A stretch of DNA of 36,333 bases from contig NZ_VTRV01000008.1 of assembly GCF_008274655.1 (NCBI RefSeq), positions 1 through 36,333 of the forward strand. The letters run 5' to 3'. Both the position numbers and the translations under genes were made by a program. The notes beneath the pieces were generated by a model that did not search any database, had not been told where the DNA came from, and saw nothing but the letters and a program-made list of their open reading frames with translations. Positions 15,431 through 25,245 of this stretch are shown here, in pieces (positions within the stretch are counted from its first letter, which is position 1; the number at the start of each line of letters is the position of its first letter). This DNA is from Cognatilysobacter lacus. Lineage in GTDB: Bacteria; Pseudomonadota; Gammaproteobacteria; Xanthomonadales; Xanthomonadaceae.

Positions 15431-16213
15431 TCAAAAGACAAAAGCGGTGTCGCGCGGCGGGAGGTCGGCGGCAGTGCCTGGCGGCGCGATATCGACGCTG
15501 CCCGCCCCGACGACGCGCGGCGCTTCGCCAGCGGGCCGCAGCACGACGAGCGCGTCGGCGTCGTAAGCCGCCGGCGCGGGCGGCGCATCGGCACCGGGTG
15601 CGTTGGCGGGGCGCGGCGTGTCGTTTCCCAGCGTGGGCGTTGCAGCTGGCGTGAGGGCCTCGACGCGCGAAGGGGCGAGCGCGGTCGGCGTCGCTGACAG
15701 CGGATAGCGGCTCACCGACACCACGCGACGCGACGGCGACCCATAGACGCTGATCGCGCCCGGGAACGAAGGCGCAGCCGAGCGCCTCATCGAGGCGTAG
15801 ATCTTCTGGACGTAACCCTGGCGGAACCCGGTTACGAAGTTGCCGGAGTAGTAGCAGCTGAAGGATTTGCCCCAGTCGCGCCCCGAGCGCTGATGGCAGT
15901 CGGCAAGGATGCGCGACCCGGCCTGCAGGTTCGGGCACGCCTGGAACGCCTGCTCATAGGAGGCCAGCCCGTATCGGGCGAGGTTGTACCGATTGACCTG
16001 CGCGAGGCCCAGGGAAAAGTTGTAACCGCGGCTTTCCAGCATGCGCGCGGTGGCGAGCGCCTCGGGCAGGTTGCCGGGCTGGCGCGCGAGGCGCCCACCG
16101 ACCACGCCGATAGCGTACGGATTGAACGAGGATTCGACGCTGACGACGTGGTGCATCACGTCGGCGGGGACCGCCAGATCGTGACAGCCCATCAGCTCCA
16201 TGCCAGGCAACAA
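15431..16213 (-). CDS. virB1: VirB1, lytic transglycosylase of the T4SS
   Basis: This 260-residue peptidoglycan hydrolase locally opens the cell wall for assembly. The soluble lytic transglycosylase fold is shown by VVSVESSFNPYAIGVVGG with the catalytic Glu27, NFSLGLAQVN and SCYYSGNF. About 100 C-terminal residues are Pro/Ala-rich and may be the processed VirB1* part. The likely start is TTG at 16213, since GGGGAG lies seven bases upstream; ATG at 16201 is an alternative but its spacing to that site is too long. The protein lacks an obvious cleavable signal peptide at either start. Confidence 0.9.
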   Translation of the reverse strand: MLPGMELMGCHDLAVPADVMHHVVSVESSFNPYAIGVVGGRLARQPGNLPEALATARMLESRGYNFSLGLAQVNRYNLARYGLASYEQAFQACPNLQAGSRILADCHQRSGRDWGKSFSCYYSGNFVTGFRQGYVQKIYASMRRSAAPSFPGAISVYGSPSRRVVSVSRYPLSATPTALAPSRVEALTPAATPTLGNDTPRPANAPGADAPPAPAAYDADALVVLRPAGEAPRVVGAGSVDIAPPGTAADLPPRDTAFVF

Positions 16214-16249
16214 CGCAATTCTCCCCGGTTCCTTCCATCACACACGCGG

Positions 16250-16354
16250 ATGGACTGCCGGGGCGAGTCCATTCGGTGCATCTCCATTTGCCCCCGAGCC
16301 CTTTCGGCACGGAAGTCCGCGAGATTGACTCATGCGCCAGCGCGTATTGTCAAT
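16250..16354 (-). promoter_or_regulatory. Two inverted repeats and a TTGACA box between virB11 and virB1
   Basis: The 160-base gap contains ATTGAC/GTCAAT arms (16324-16329 and 16349-16354) that overlap a minus-strand TTGACA (plus 16348-16353). It also contains a 7-base repeat ATGGACT/AGTCCAT (16250-16256 and 16266-16272) about 37-60 bases before the virB1 start. An internal promoter or operator for virB1-B6 is plausible. No convincing -10 box was found at 17 bases. Confidence 0.3.
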
Positions 16355-16373
16355 GCCCGTTTCAAGCATGTTT

Positions 16374-17411
16374 CTAGTGGGCGAGTGCCCGCTCTGGATC
16401 GAAATCGATACCGGTGATGTAGCGGCGCCCCGCATGCGCCTTGATATGCACGAGGATGTCGATGGTCATCATCAGGAGCCGCTTGATCACCGCGAACTCG
16501 AGGCCGGAGCCTTCGCTGGACGCCTTGACCATGAGCGCAAGCTGGTCCCACGTCTGCGCGGTGCTGCCGGCGTGGCAGCTGGTAATCGATCCGGGATGAC
16601 CCGATGCGCAGTTACGGATGAAATAGAACGACTCGTCGCCGCGCAGCTCCGCAAGGATGATCCGGTCGGGCTTCATGCGCAGGCAGGCCTCCATGCAGCT
16701 CTTGGCCGTCACGTTGCTGGTGCTCTGCCCGCCCTTCGAGTACAGCAGGTGCACGACGTTGGGCTGCTCGATGAACAGTTCGCGCGCGTCCTCGATCGTG
16801 ACGAGCCGCTCCTCGGACGGGATGTGATTGACCAGCGACTTCATGAAGGTCGTCTTGCCGCTACCGGTGGCGCCGGCGACAACGATGTTCTTCTTGAACA
16901 GCACCGCCTTGCGGAAGAAGCCCGCGTAGTCGCGTTGCGCCCGCAACTCGATCAGCTCCTTGTCGTGCTCGGCGAGGCCGGCGCCCTGTTCCAGGATCTG
17001 TTCGAAGAACCCGTCCTGCTGGTATTGCGCGAGCGTCTTGGTATGGCGCGACGGCAGCCGGATGGTGATGGACACCTTCCCGGCATCGCAGGCCGGCGGA
17101 ATCACGAACTGCGCGCGTTGCCCGGTCGGAAACGTCAGCGAGACGACAGGATCCGTGTCCGTAATTCGCTGGCCCGTATTGCTTTCGTTTACGACGGCCG
17201 TGCAGAACTGGCGCGCGCGCTCGAAGGTCAGCGACGGCACCTCGATGCAGCGCCAGCCACCGCTCGCCTCGACCCATATCTCGCCTGGGCGGTTGATGCA
17301 GATCTCGGTGACGTCCGCTGAGGCCATGTGCTCGCGTATGCCGAGCACTTCGTACTGGTACGACAGGAAGTCGTCGGCGATCCGCGCCAGCGGGGCATCT
17401 GCGTCGCTCAC
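16374..17411 (-). CDS. virB11: VirB11 traffic ATPase
   Basis: This 345-residue hexameric ATPase of the GspE/VirB11 superfamily switches between pilus assembly and substrate export. Seen are VTEICINRPGEIWVE (N-terminal domain), Walker A GATGSGKT at 180-187, the Asp box TIEDARELF (205-213), Walker B-like RIILAELRGDE (250-260) and the His box GHPGSITSCHAGS (271-283). The start is GTG at 17411. The next ATG (residue 29) would remove conserved N-terminal residues. It lies 15 bases after virB10. Confidence 0.95.
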   Translation of the reverse strand: MSDADAPLARIADDFLSYQYEVLGIREHMASADVTEICINRPGEIWVEASGGWRCIEVPSLTFERARQFCTAVVNESNTGQRITDTDPVVSLTFPTGQRAQFVIPPACDAGKVSITIRLPSRHTKTLAQYQQDGFFEQILEQGAGLAEHDKELIELRAQRDYAGFFRKAVLFKKNIVVAGATGSGKTTFMKSLVNHIPSEERLVTIEDARELFIEQPNVVHLLYSKGGQSTSNVTAKSCMEACLRMKPDRIILAELRGDESFYFIRNCASGHPGSITSCHAGSTAQTWDQLALMVKASSEGSGLEFAVIKRLLMMTIDILVHIKAHAGRRYITGIDFDPERALAH

Positions 17412-17426
17412 GGGGGTACGCCGGGC

Positions 17427-18677
17427 TCAGCGCCCGAGCACCTCGGAGAAATCGACGTCGCGCGCGATGTAGACGCTGACGAGGCTGCCCTGGTTGATGG
17501 TGACGGTCGGCGGCCGCGACATCGCTTCGTCCGCGGCCTGGTGCGCGAGTCGATCGAGCGTGCGCGCCGTGTTGCTCTCGTACGGAGACTGGATGACGAC
17601 GCCCTGGCTCACTGTGGCCGTCGACGGCCCGTTCTCCGCGGCTGCGTACTTGAAGGCGTCGCTCAGCAGGCTGATCATCACCGCGGACGTGATGCGCGTT
17701 CCCCAGTGCGAGTCGAGCATGCCGGCATAGCCGGCGCTGCCGAGCGGGTCAACGCCCGGGCTCGCCATGTTGACGTCGATGCCGTTGGGCGTGGTGACGC
17801 GGTCCCACACCACTTCGATGCGATTGCCTTTAGGGCGCGCCTTGTAGGTACCGTATATCTTCGACCCGCGAGGCAAGAGCAGGCTGCGGCCGTTGATGGA
17901 GTACACCGGCTCGGTGAGGATGCAGGAGGTGAAGCCGTCGGCCTCGCTGATGATCCGCGTCTCCAGCACGCAGCGGAGCATGGTGCCGCGCACGAGCAGC
18001 GCGTCGGGTTTGCGCAGTCCGCGCGCGCTGGTCGCCCTGGTCGCCGCATCGCCAGTGGCGCCGTCAACGTCATCGTGTTTCTGTGCGCCGCCCTGGCCCG
18101 CGAGCGCCGCTTGGGTCATCGCAACGGCCTGCGCATATGCGTTCGGCGGTGAGCCACCAGCCGCCGCCATCGGATCCTGCTGCGCGCCCGTGCGGCGCTC
18201 CAGCAGCGTCGGCACGTGGCCCTGCTGCTGCATCGGGGGATCGAGTCCCGGCGCCGCGGACGGCATCGTATTGGCGTACGCCGGTTGGGGCGGCAACGGC
18301 GGAAGCGAGGTCTCCTGCGTCGGCTGCACGTCGATCGGCTGCGCGACCGCCCGTGTCTGCGGAAGAGGAGGCGCGCTGCTGTCGCTGAGCGTCGGAATGC
18401 TTACCTGCTCGTCCGCCGGTTTGGCGGCATCGGCCTTCGTCCCCGTGCCCTTGAACACGAGGATGGCCATGATCGCGAGCAGGAGGATGATTCCGCCGAG
18501 GAACATCAGTGCCTTGCGATTGACACGCTGCTGCTCCTCGCTGCGCAGCGACGGCGCGGCGGCATCGAGGTCCGGCGCCGCCGCATGGCGCGCGTGCATG
18601 TACGGGTTTGCCATTGCGTCCGCTGGCATCTCGGCAACGGCATCCTGCTCGTAGGGATTGCTCACGGTCTGGGTCAC
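17427..18677 (-). CDS. virB10: VirB10 core-complex protein
   Basis: This 416-residue protein spans the envelope. The cytoplasmic N-terminus (about 55 residues) contains the repeated NPY motif (NPYEQ, NPYMH). A single transmembrane helix lies at 56-75, followed by a Pro/Gln-rich periplasmic linker. The C-terminal TrbI/VirB10 beta-barrel domain includes LVRGTMLRCVLETRIIS, LLLPRGSKIYGTY and GTRITSAVMISLLSDAFKYA. The antenna helix that forms the outer-membrane pore is near the last segment. The start GTG overlaps the virB9 stop as GTGA. Confidence 0.94.
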   Translation of the reverse strand: MTQTVSNPYEQDAVAEMPADAMANPYMHARHAAAPDLDAAAPSLRSEEQQRVNRKALMFLGGIILLLAIMAILVFKGTGTKADAAKPADEQVSIPTLSDSSAPPLPQTRAVAQPIDVQPTQETSLPPLPPQPAYANTMPSAAPGLDPPMQQQGHVPTLLERRTGAQQDPMAAAGGSPPNAYAQAVAMTQAALAGQGGAQKHDDVDGATGDAATRATSARGLRKPDALLVRGTMLRCVLETRIISEADGFTSCILTEPVYSINGRSLLLPRGSKIYGTYKARPKGNRIEVVWDRVTTPNGIDVNMASPGVDPLGSAGYAGMLDSHWGTRITSAVMISLLSDAFKYAAAENGPSTATVSQGVVIQSPYESNTARTLDRLAHQAADEAMSRPPTVTINQGSLVSVYIARDVDFSEVLGR

Positions 18678-19432
18678 GAGTGCGGGTTCCTGCGGAGGCC
18701 GACCACGTCGTTGCCGTGGCGGATGACGAGATAGCGGTAAGTGCCGTGCACGACGATGGTGTTGCCCTGCACCGTCGTGTTGACGACGAATTCGTCACCG
18801 TTGTCCTTCTCGCTGCCGAATACCGCGGGGAACGAGCCCGTCGGGAACGGCGTCATGTCGCCGAGCTGGATATAGGTGAACTGTCCGTCGTCGTACACGT
18901 TGACCGGCACCAGCGCCTTGAACTTCGTGCGCGTGCTGTACTCGTAGTCGAAGTTGTAGGCCCGGGTGCTATCGAGCGCGACGCTCAGCTCAGGCGCCTT
19001 CTGGGCGGCCTCGTTCTTGAACTTGGCGTCGTTGGGATAGTGGAAACGCACCTTGTATTGCACGCCGGCATCCTTCGCCTGGTCGAGCGCCTTCCAGTTG
19101 GTGGCGACGACGCGCAGCTCCAGGATGTAGGAATGGGTTTCCGTGCGGATCAGCAGGTTGGTGTCGACGTCGACGTTCTTCGGCTTCACGTAGAAGACGT
19201 TGTCGCGACGGCTGATGTCCCAGCCGTTCGAGAACCCCGTGCTGTAGTCGATGACGTTCTCGCTCGGCGAGAGTTCGATCTGCGTGGCAATGCCGAGTCC
19301 GGTGCGCACCGGATAGATGCGGTTCTCGACATAGTCGTATTCCTGCACGGCCTGGGCGCAGGCGACGGAAGACACGCTTGCCAGCAGCAGGCCGAGCAGT
19401 CCGGCGAGGGCGTGCGCATTGAAACGGTTCAT
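18674..19432 (-). CDS. virB9: VirB9 outer-membrane core protein
   Basis: This 252-residue periplasmic/outer-membrane protein has a signal peptide over residues 1-28 (ending VACAQA). The CagX/VirB9 domain shows YPVRTGLGIATQIELSPSE, a mid-part VKPKNVDVDTNLLIRTETH and a C-terminal beta domain (FVVNTTVQGNTIVVHGTYRY, then YLVIRHGNDVVGL) that binds VirB7 and packs against VirB10. It overlaps virB8 by ATGA and virB10 by GTGA, so stoichiometric coupled translation is expected. Confidence 0.94.
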   Translation of the reverse strand: MNRFNAHALAGLLGLLLASVSSVACAQAVQEYDYVENRIYPVRTGLGIATQIELSPSENVIDYSTGFSNGWDISRRDNVFYVKPKNVDVDTNLLIRTETHSYILELRVVATNWKALDQAKDAGVQYKVRFHYPNDAKFKNEAAQKAPELSVALDSTRAYNFDYEYSTRTKFKALVPVNVYDDGQFTYIQLGDMTPFPTGSFPAVFGSEKDNGDEFVVNTTVQGNTIVVHGTYRYLVIRHGNDVVGLRRNPHS

Positions 19433-20340
19433 CGGACTTTCGCTCCGGTGCTGGCGGCTGCGGACGCGGTCGTCGCAGGGGCCGCTGTCGCAGTGGTCGC
19501 GGGGGTCGTCGCCGCCGGCGGCAGCGTGGCCGCGCCGTCGGAAACGGGGGTCGGTGCGGTGCCCTCGGCCACGTCCGGCATCGAAAACGCCGGGATTTCA
19601 GGCTCGACCGGCGGCGATTCGGCGTAGTCGTTGTCGACGCGGTAGGTCGTGACCTGGAAGCCGAGCGGATTCTCGATGCGGTACTTCTCGTCCATCGCCA
19701 GGTTCGCCTTGTAGGTGAACGCGAGCGTGGCGATCTTGCTGTCGAGAGGTGCGGTGCGGCCGGTGCTCTTGTCGTAAAGCGTGCGCTGGAAGCGAACCGT
19801 CGCGCCAGTCGGACGCCCGCTGGCATCGTTGATCAGCGTGATGCTGAGGATCTTGACGCGGATCGCCGCCTTGTCGCCGTACGTGTTGTACGGACGTGCG
19901 GGATTGTCCTTGCCGTGCAGCGCCGTGTAGCCGGCGGCAACGCTCGGGGCGGACATCGTGTACACCGTCGTCCAGTCGCGCAGGCGCATCAGGGCGATGT
20001 CGTAGGACTCGCGCGCGGTGACGAAGTGCGCGACGTTGCTCTTGTTGACGGCCTCGCTGATGGTGATGTCCTGCTGGCCCCAGTTGCCGTCAAGGCGCGC
20101 AACCGTGGCGGTGCCGGTGTAGGCATCAGCCATCACCAGGTACGGCACCTTTTCCTTGAGCGGCAGGAAGTAGAAGTAGCCGCCGGCGAGGATCAGCGAC
20201 ACGAGGCAGGACGTGGCGGCTACCCACCACGCGCGGCGTTCGCTGCGGCGCGCCTGGTCGGCAACGGTCAACTCGTAGTTCACCGCGCGGCCGACCGCAT
20301 GTTCCACGCGGCTGCTCTCGGATTTCGTTCGCGTTTTCAT
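19429..20340 (-). CDS. virB8: VirB8 inner-membrane assembly factor
   Basis: This 303-residue bitopic protein has a short cytoplasmic N-terminus, one transmembrane helix near 38-61 (WWVAATSCLVSLILAGGYFY) and the NTF2-like periplasmic domain of VirB8 (VPYLVMADAYTG, RESYDIALMRLRDWTTVYTM, YTALHGKDNPARPYNTYG). It ends in an Ala/Thr/Pro-rich tail of about 60 residues, longer than in Agrobacterium. The ATG at 20340 is four bases after the virB7 stop; upstream in-frame residues belong to another frame of virB7. Confidence 0.93.
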   Translation of the reverse strand: MKTRTKSESSRVEHAVGRAVNYELTVADQARRSERRAWWVAATSCLVSLILAGGYFYFLPLKEKVPYLVMADAYTGTATVARLDGNWGQQDITISEAVNKSNVAHFVTARESYDIALMRLRDWTTVYTMSAPSVAAGYTALHGKDNPARPYNTYGDKAAIRVKILSITLINDASGRPTGATVRFQRTLYDKSTGRTAPLDSKIATLAFTYKANLAMDEKYRIENPLGFQVTTYRVDNDYAESPPVEPEIPAFSMPDVAEGTAPTPVSDGAATLPPAATTPATTATAAPATTASAAASTGAKVR

Positions 20341-20344
20341 GGCG

Positions 20345-20767
20345 TCAGTGCGTGGTGGCGGTGGGCGCGACAACGGCGCGACGGACGACGATGCGATCGC
20401 CTTCGACGTCGATCGCGACCTGCTGCGCCGCGTAGAGGGCGACGAGGGCGCCCACGGCCGCGTGCAGGTCGTCGGCGTGCACGTCGGCAACGGGGCGGTA
20501 CAGCGTGAAGTCGGAGTCGTGGCGGTAGTCGAGCGTCATCCGGCTGTCGCGCGCCCAGCGCTCGAGCAGGCCCTTGAGCGTGCGATCGACCGGCGCCACG
20601 TAATAGACATAGGCCGGGCGCAGCGGAATCACCTGCGGCTGGTCGCCGTAGTGATTGACCGGCGTCCAGCGCCCGGTGACTTTGGGCGCGGGCGGCGAGG
20701 CGCAGGCCGCCAGCAGCACGAGCGACGTGGCGACGACGGGTCGAACGATTTGGAAAAGCGATTTCAC
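20345..20767 (-). CDS. virB7: VirB7 lipoprotein with N0-like domain
   Basis: This 140-residue outer-membrane lipoprotein has the lipobox LAAC with the lipidated Cys22. A linker (TPVNHYGDQPQVIPLRP) likely binds VirB9. A folded C-terminal part (YVYYVAPVDRTLKGLLERWA to AIDVEGDRIVVRRA) resembles the secretin N0 domain. Canonical VirB7 proteins are about 50 residues; the N0-bearing form is known from the Xanthomonas citri bacteria-killing T4SS. The start is GTG at 20767, overlapping the stop of an upstream 67-codon frame as GTGA. The N0 assignment comes from pattern and length, not structure comparison. Confidence 0.88.
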   Translation of the reverse strand: MKSLFQIVRPVVATSLVLLAACASPPAPKVTGRWTPVNHYGDQPQVIPLRPAYVYYVAPVDRTLKGLLERWARDSRMTLDYRHDSDFTLYRPVADVHADDLHAAVGALVALYAAQQVAIDVEGDRIVVRRAVVAPTATTH

Positions 20768-20882
20768 GGCTCACCGGTACGCGTGAACGCATCGCCCCGC
20801 GCCGCAGGGCGTGCGGGGTCGATGGTGGTCTGAAGAAATGGCAGGGCTTCGCGATTGCGGCGTCCTGCCGGCCTGAAACGTG

Positions 20883-20916
20883 TCCCTGTAAAACGCCCCT
20901 GTAAGACTTGCTCCAT
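20883..20916 (-). promoter_or_regulatory. Direct repeat and candidate CsrA/RsmA sites upstream of virB7
   Basis: The minus strand carries two copies of TTACAGGG (plus 20884-20891 and 20897-20904, period 13). The downstream copy continues as ACAGGGA, matching the core of the CsrA consensus ACARGGA. A further ATGGA lies at 20912-20916. They sit 116-150 bases before the virB7 start in the 222-base virD4-virB7 gap. Regulation through CsrA is inference. Confidence 0.3.
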
Positions 20917-20989
20917 GACCGGCGCGCTGACGCCGTGCTCCCCCGAGCGGGGCCGGAGCATCCGCACCGGCGGGCTTTGCGCCCGGCCG

Positions 20990-22702
20990 CTACGTTATCG
21001 AAACCCGCTCCTGCGCGTCAACCGCGCGTGCCTGGCCGAGCTGAAGCGTCGGTACGCTCGTCTTCGGCAAAAGGCGCGCCGTGTATCGCTTGTCCTGGTA
21101 GTAGCGGATCTTCTCGCACATCACCGGATGTGCGATGCCCTCGTACATCACGACTTCGCGCTCGGGGCCCATCGCCTTCAGCTCCTGCGGGAGCATCAGT
21201 GCCCGGCGCTCTTCCGATTCGCTGCGCGAGACTTCGCGACCGCGCGTGACGTTCTGCCGTCGCACCGTCGTGTAGCCCAGCATCTCCGAATAGTCATTCG
21301 CGTCCTGCTGCTCGCGCGGCGCGTAGAGGATCTGCAGCGCGTGGTTGGTCACCAGCGTGCGTGCGAGCTCGCGGCCGTACGTCGCGTCGAGCTGCGCCAT
21401 GCTCTGGATGATCGGCAGCAGGCGCAGGTTGTAGCCGGCCATGTAAGCGACCGCGCTGGCGATGATGTCGATGCGGCCGATCGCCGTGAACTCATCCATC
21501 AGCAGCAGGCACTGGTGCTTGAGTGCCGGGTTGTTTTGCGGAAGTTCGCGCGTGTTGAGATTGATCAGCTGGCTGAAAAACAGGTTGAGGATCAGCCGGC
21601 TCTCGGCGAGCTTGTTGGGCTGGATCCCGACATAGATGGTCATGCGCTTTTTGCGCACGTCGGTGAGCATGAAATCGTCGGCGCTGGTGGCCGCGTCGAG
21701 CACGGGGTTGACCCATGCGTTCAGCGGCTCCTTGAACGTGCCGATGATCGAGGCAAACGTCTCGTCCGCTTGCGAAAGCAGCGTCGAAAACGCCATGCGC
21801 GCGGCGTCGGACAGGAACCCCTGCTGCGACAGCACCTGCAGATAGGCGCGCAGGTCTGTGCCCGTCCCGGACGAAAGCCGGTACACCGCGCCCAGCGTGG
21901 GAACCGTCGCGCCCGGAAAGCCGCAGGCGCGTTCGTGGTGGTACTTGTCGAACAGATACAGCGCGAAGGCCAGGAATGCGTTGCGGCCCTGGCTCACCCA
22001 GAACTTCTGCTCGTCTGCGCCGTCCGGATACAGCATGGCGGCGATGCCCATCACGTCCGACACGCGGAACGCCGGATCGTCGGAGACGTAGCCGAGCGGG
22101 TTCCAGCGATGGGTACGGCGGTCCTCGGCAAACGGATTGAACAGGAACACCTCGTGGCCCTGCGACTTGCGCCAACCCGACGTCAGGTCGAAGTTCTCCT
22201 GCTTGATGTCGAGCACGACCACCGAATCCTGGTACTCAAGCAGGTTCGGGATCACGATGCCCACGCCCTTGCCCGAGCGCGTGGGCGCCGCGAGGATCGC
22301 GAACTGCTGACCCGGCAGCCGCAGCAGGCGCCCGTTGTAGCGGCCCACGACGAGACTGGTGGGCCCGTCCTCGAACAGCCGATGCTTGGCGAGGTCGCCC
22401 GCATGGGCGAAGCGCGCATCGCCATGCAGCGATTTGGACGGGCTGCGCATCGCAAGCGCGACCAGGCCGAGATAGCCCAGCAGCGGCAGCCCGAAGCCGA
22501 CGTAGCCGGCGGCGCGGATCTTCGCCGCGTACGGTCGCACCTGCGGCAGGTCGAGGGTGCGCAGGTAGTCGAGGTAGACATTCCAGTGCGGCGCCGGACC
22601 GTGCAGGCCCAGGAACATCGCGGTCAGCCGCCCGGAGCAGTAGAGGCCTGCAACCGGTACGAGCAGGAATACGAGCAGCGCGAAGGCGCGTTTGCCGTTC
22701 AT
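20990..22702 (-). CDS. virD4: VirD4 coupling ATPase
   Basis: This 570-residue type IV coupling protein recruits substrates to the channel. Two N-terminal transmembrane helices (LLVFLLVPVAGLYC and YVGFGLPLLGYLGLVAL) precede the ATPase domain. Walker A is APTRSGKGVG at 139-148 and Walker B CLLLMDEF ends at about 405, followed by the IIQSMAQLDATYG segment. In Xanthomonas the coupling protein recognises effectors carrying an XVIPCD tail; that specificity here is inferred. The ATG at 22702 has a GAGGG site overlapping the stop of the small ORF, indicating translational coupling. Confidence 0.95.
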   Translation of the reverse strand: MNGKRAFALLVFLLVPVAGLYCSGRLTAMFLGLHGPAPHWNVYLDYLRTLDLPQVRPYAAKIRAAGYVGFGLPLLGYLGLVALAMRSPSKSLHGDARFAHAGDLAKHRLFEDGPTSLVVGRYNGRLLRLPGQQFAILAAPTRSGKGVGIVIPNLLEYQDSVVVLDIKQENFDLTSGWRKSQGHEVFLFNPFAEDRRTHRWNPLGYVSDDPAFRVSDVMGIAAMLYPDGADEQKFWVSQGRNAFLAFALYLFDKYHHERACGFPGATVPTLGAVYRLSSGTGTDLRAYLQVLSQQGFLSDAARMAFSTLLSQADETFASIIGTFKEPLNAWVNPVLDAATSADDFMLTDVRKKRMTIYVGIQPNKLAESRLILNLFFSQLINLNTRELPQNNPALKHQCLLLMDEFTAIGRIDIIASAVAYMAGYNLRLLPIIQSMAQLDATYGRELARTLVTNHALQILYAPREQQDANDYSEMLGYTTVRRQNVTRGREVSRSESEERRALMLPQELKAMGPEREVVMYEGIAHPVMCEKIRYYQDKRYTARLLPKTSVPTLQLGQARAVDAQERVSIT

Positions 22703-22711
22703 CGTGGGCCC

Positions 22712-22924
22712 TCAGCGCGAAGGCGTGCGGGCGCGGCCGGGCGGCATCGCCTCGACCTCGGCGACCTGGCGGTCGACCCACGCGCAGGCGGCCGCGAAGC
22801 TGGCGTCGTCGCGCAGCCACGCGTCAACGCTGTCGAGCACCACGTAGCGTGCCGGGCCGTTGGCGGCGCTGTGTGCGACCACCCGGTACGGACCACGGGA
22901 ATAGAGCGCGGGATTGGCGAGCAT
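22712..22924 (-). CDS. Conserved-looking 70-residue protein heading the T4SS operon
   Basis: This small protein (MLANPALYSRGPYRVVAHSA...) has no signal peptide or membrane segment. It contains a strand-like YRVVAH, then ARYVVLDSVDAWLRDD and a helix FAAACAWVDRQVAEVEAM, and ends in an Arg-rich tail. A near-ideal GGGAGG site lies five bases before the ATG. Its stop is nine bases from virD4 with the next ribosome site overlapping it, so it is very likely translated together with virD4. I do not recognise the family. A small cytosolic accessory factor or adaptor for VirD4 is a guess from position only. Confidence 0.75.
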   Translation of the reverse strand: MLANPALYSRGPYRVVAHSAANGPARYVVLDSVDAWLRDDASFAAACAWVDRQVAEVEAMPPGRARTPSR

Positions 22925-22989
22925 GCGGACCTCCCTTCCGCCAGTCGCGCCCGATCCTGGACGCCCGGTGCCGCTGTCACGACGTGGCT

Positions 22990-23017
22990 AGCCTAACGCA
23001 TGAACCGATGACTTCAA
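22990..23017 (-). promoter_or_regulatory. Candidate sigma-70-like promoter of the T4SS operon
   Basis: On the minus strand TTGAAG (plus 23012-23017) and TAGGCT (plus 22990-22995) are separated by 16 bases, ending 65 bases before the 70-residue ORF. The -10 match is only moderate. The palindrome GGCTAGCC (22986-22993) overlaps the -10 and could be an operator. Confidence 0.35.
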
Positions 23018-23070
23018 GCCAGCGGCGCTAGCATGCGTCCCGTATACCGCCGCTGGGGCAGGCTGCCGCA

Positions 23071-25203
<2,133 letters not shown>

Positions 25204-25245
25204 GCGTTAACCTAGGCAGCCAAATTCATGCATCCGGAGCGGGCC

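Noticed and set aside
20764-20967. 67-codon frame ending as GTGA on the virB7 start
   Set aside because: Not called as a gene: early codons are unusual for this genome (TTA, ACA, GGA) and the product is Arg-rich without a known domain. It is kept as a possible leader in the findings.
10215-22702. Conjugative element or integrated plasmid
   Set aside because: No relaxase, traG/mob, integrase, partition or replication gene, and no direct-repeat att sites were seen. The gene set fits an effector T4SS better.
20855-22996. 713-codon open frame antisense to virD4
   Set aside because: Shadow of virD4. Arg/His/Gln-rich composition, no motifs, no ribosome site; the Walker motifs lie on the minus strand.
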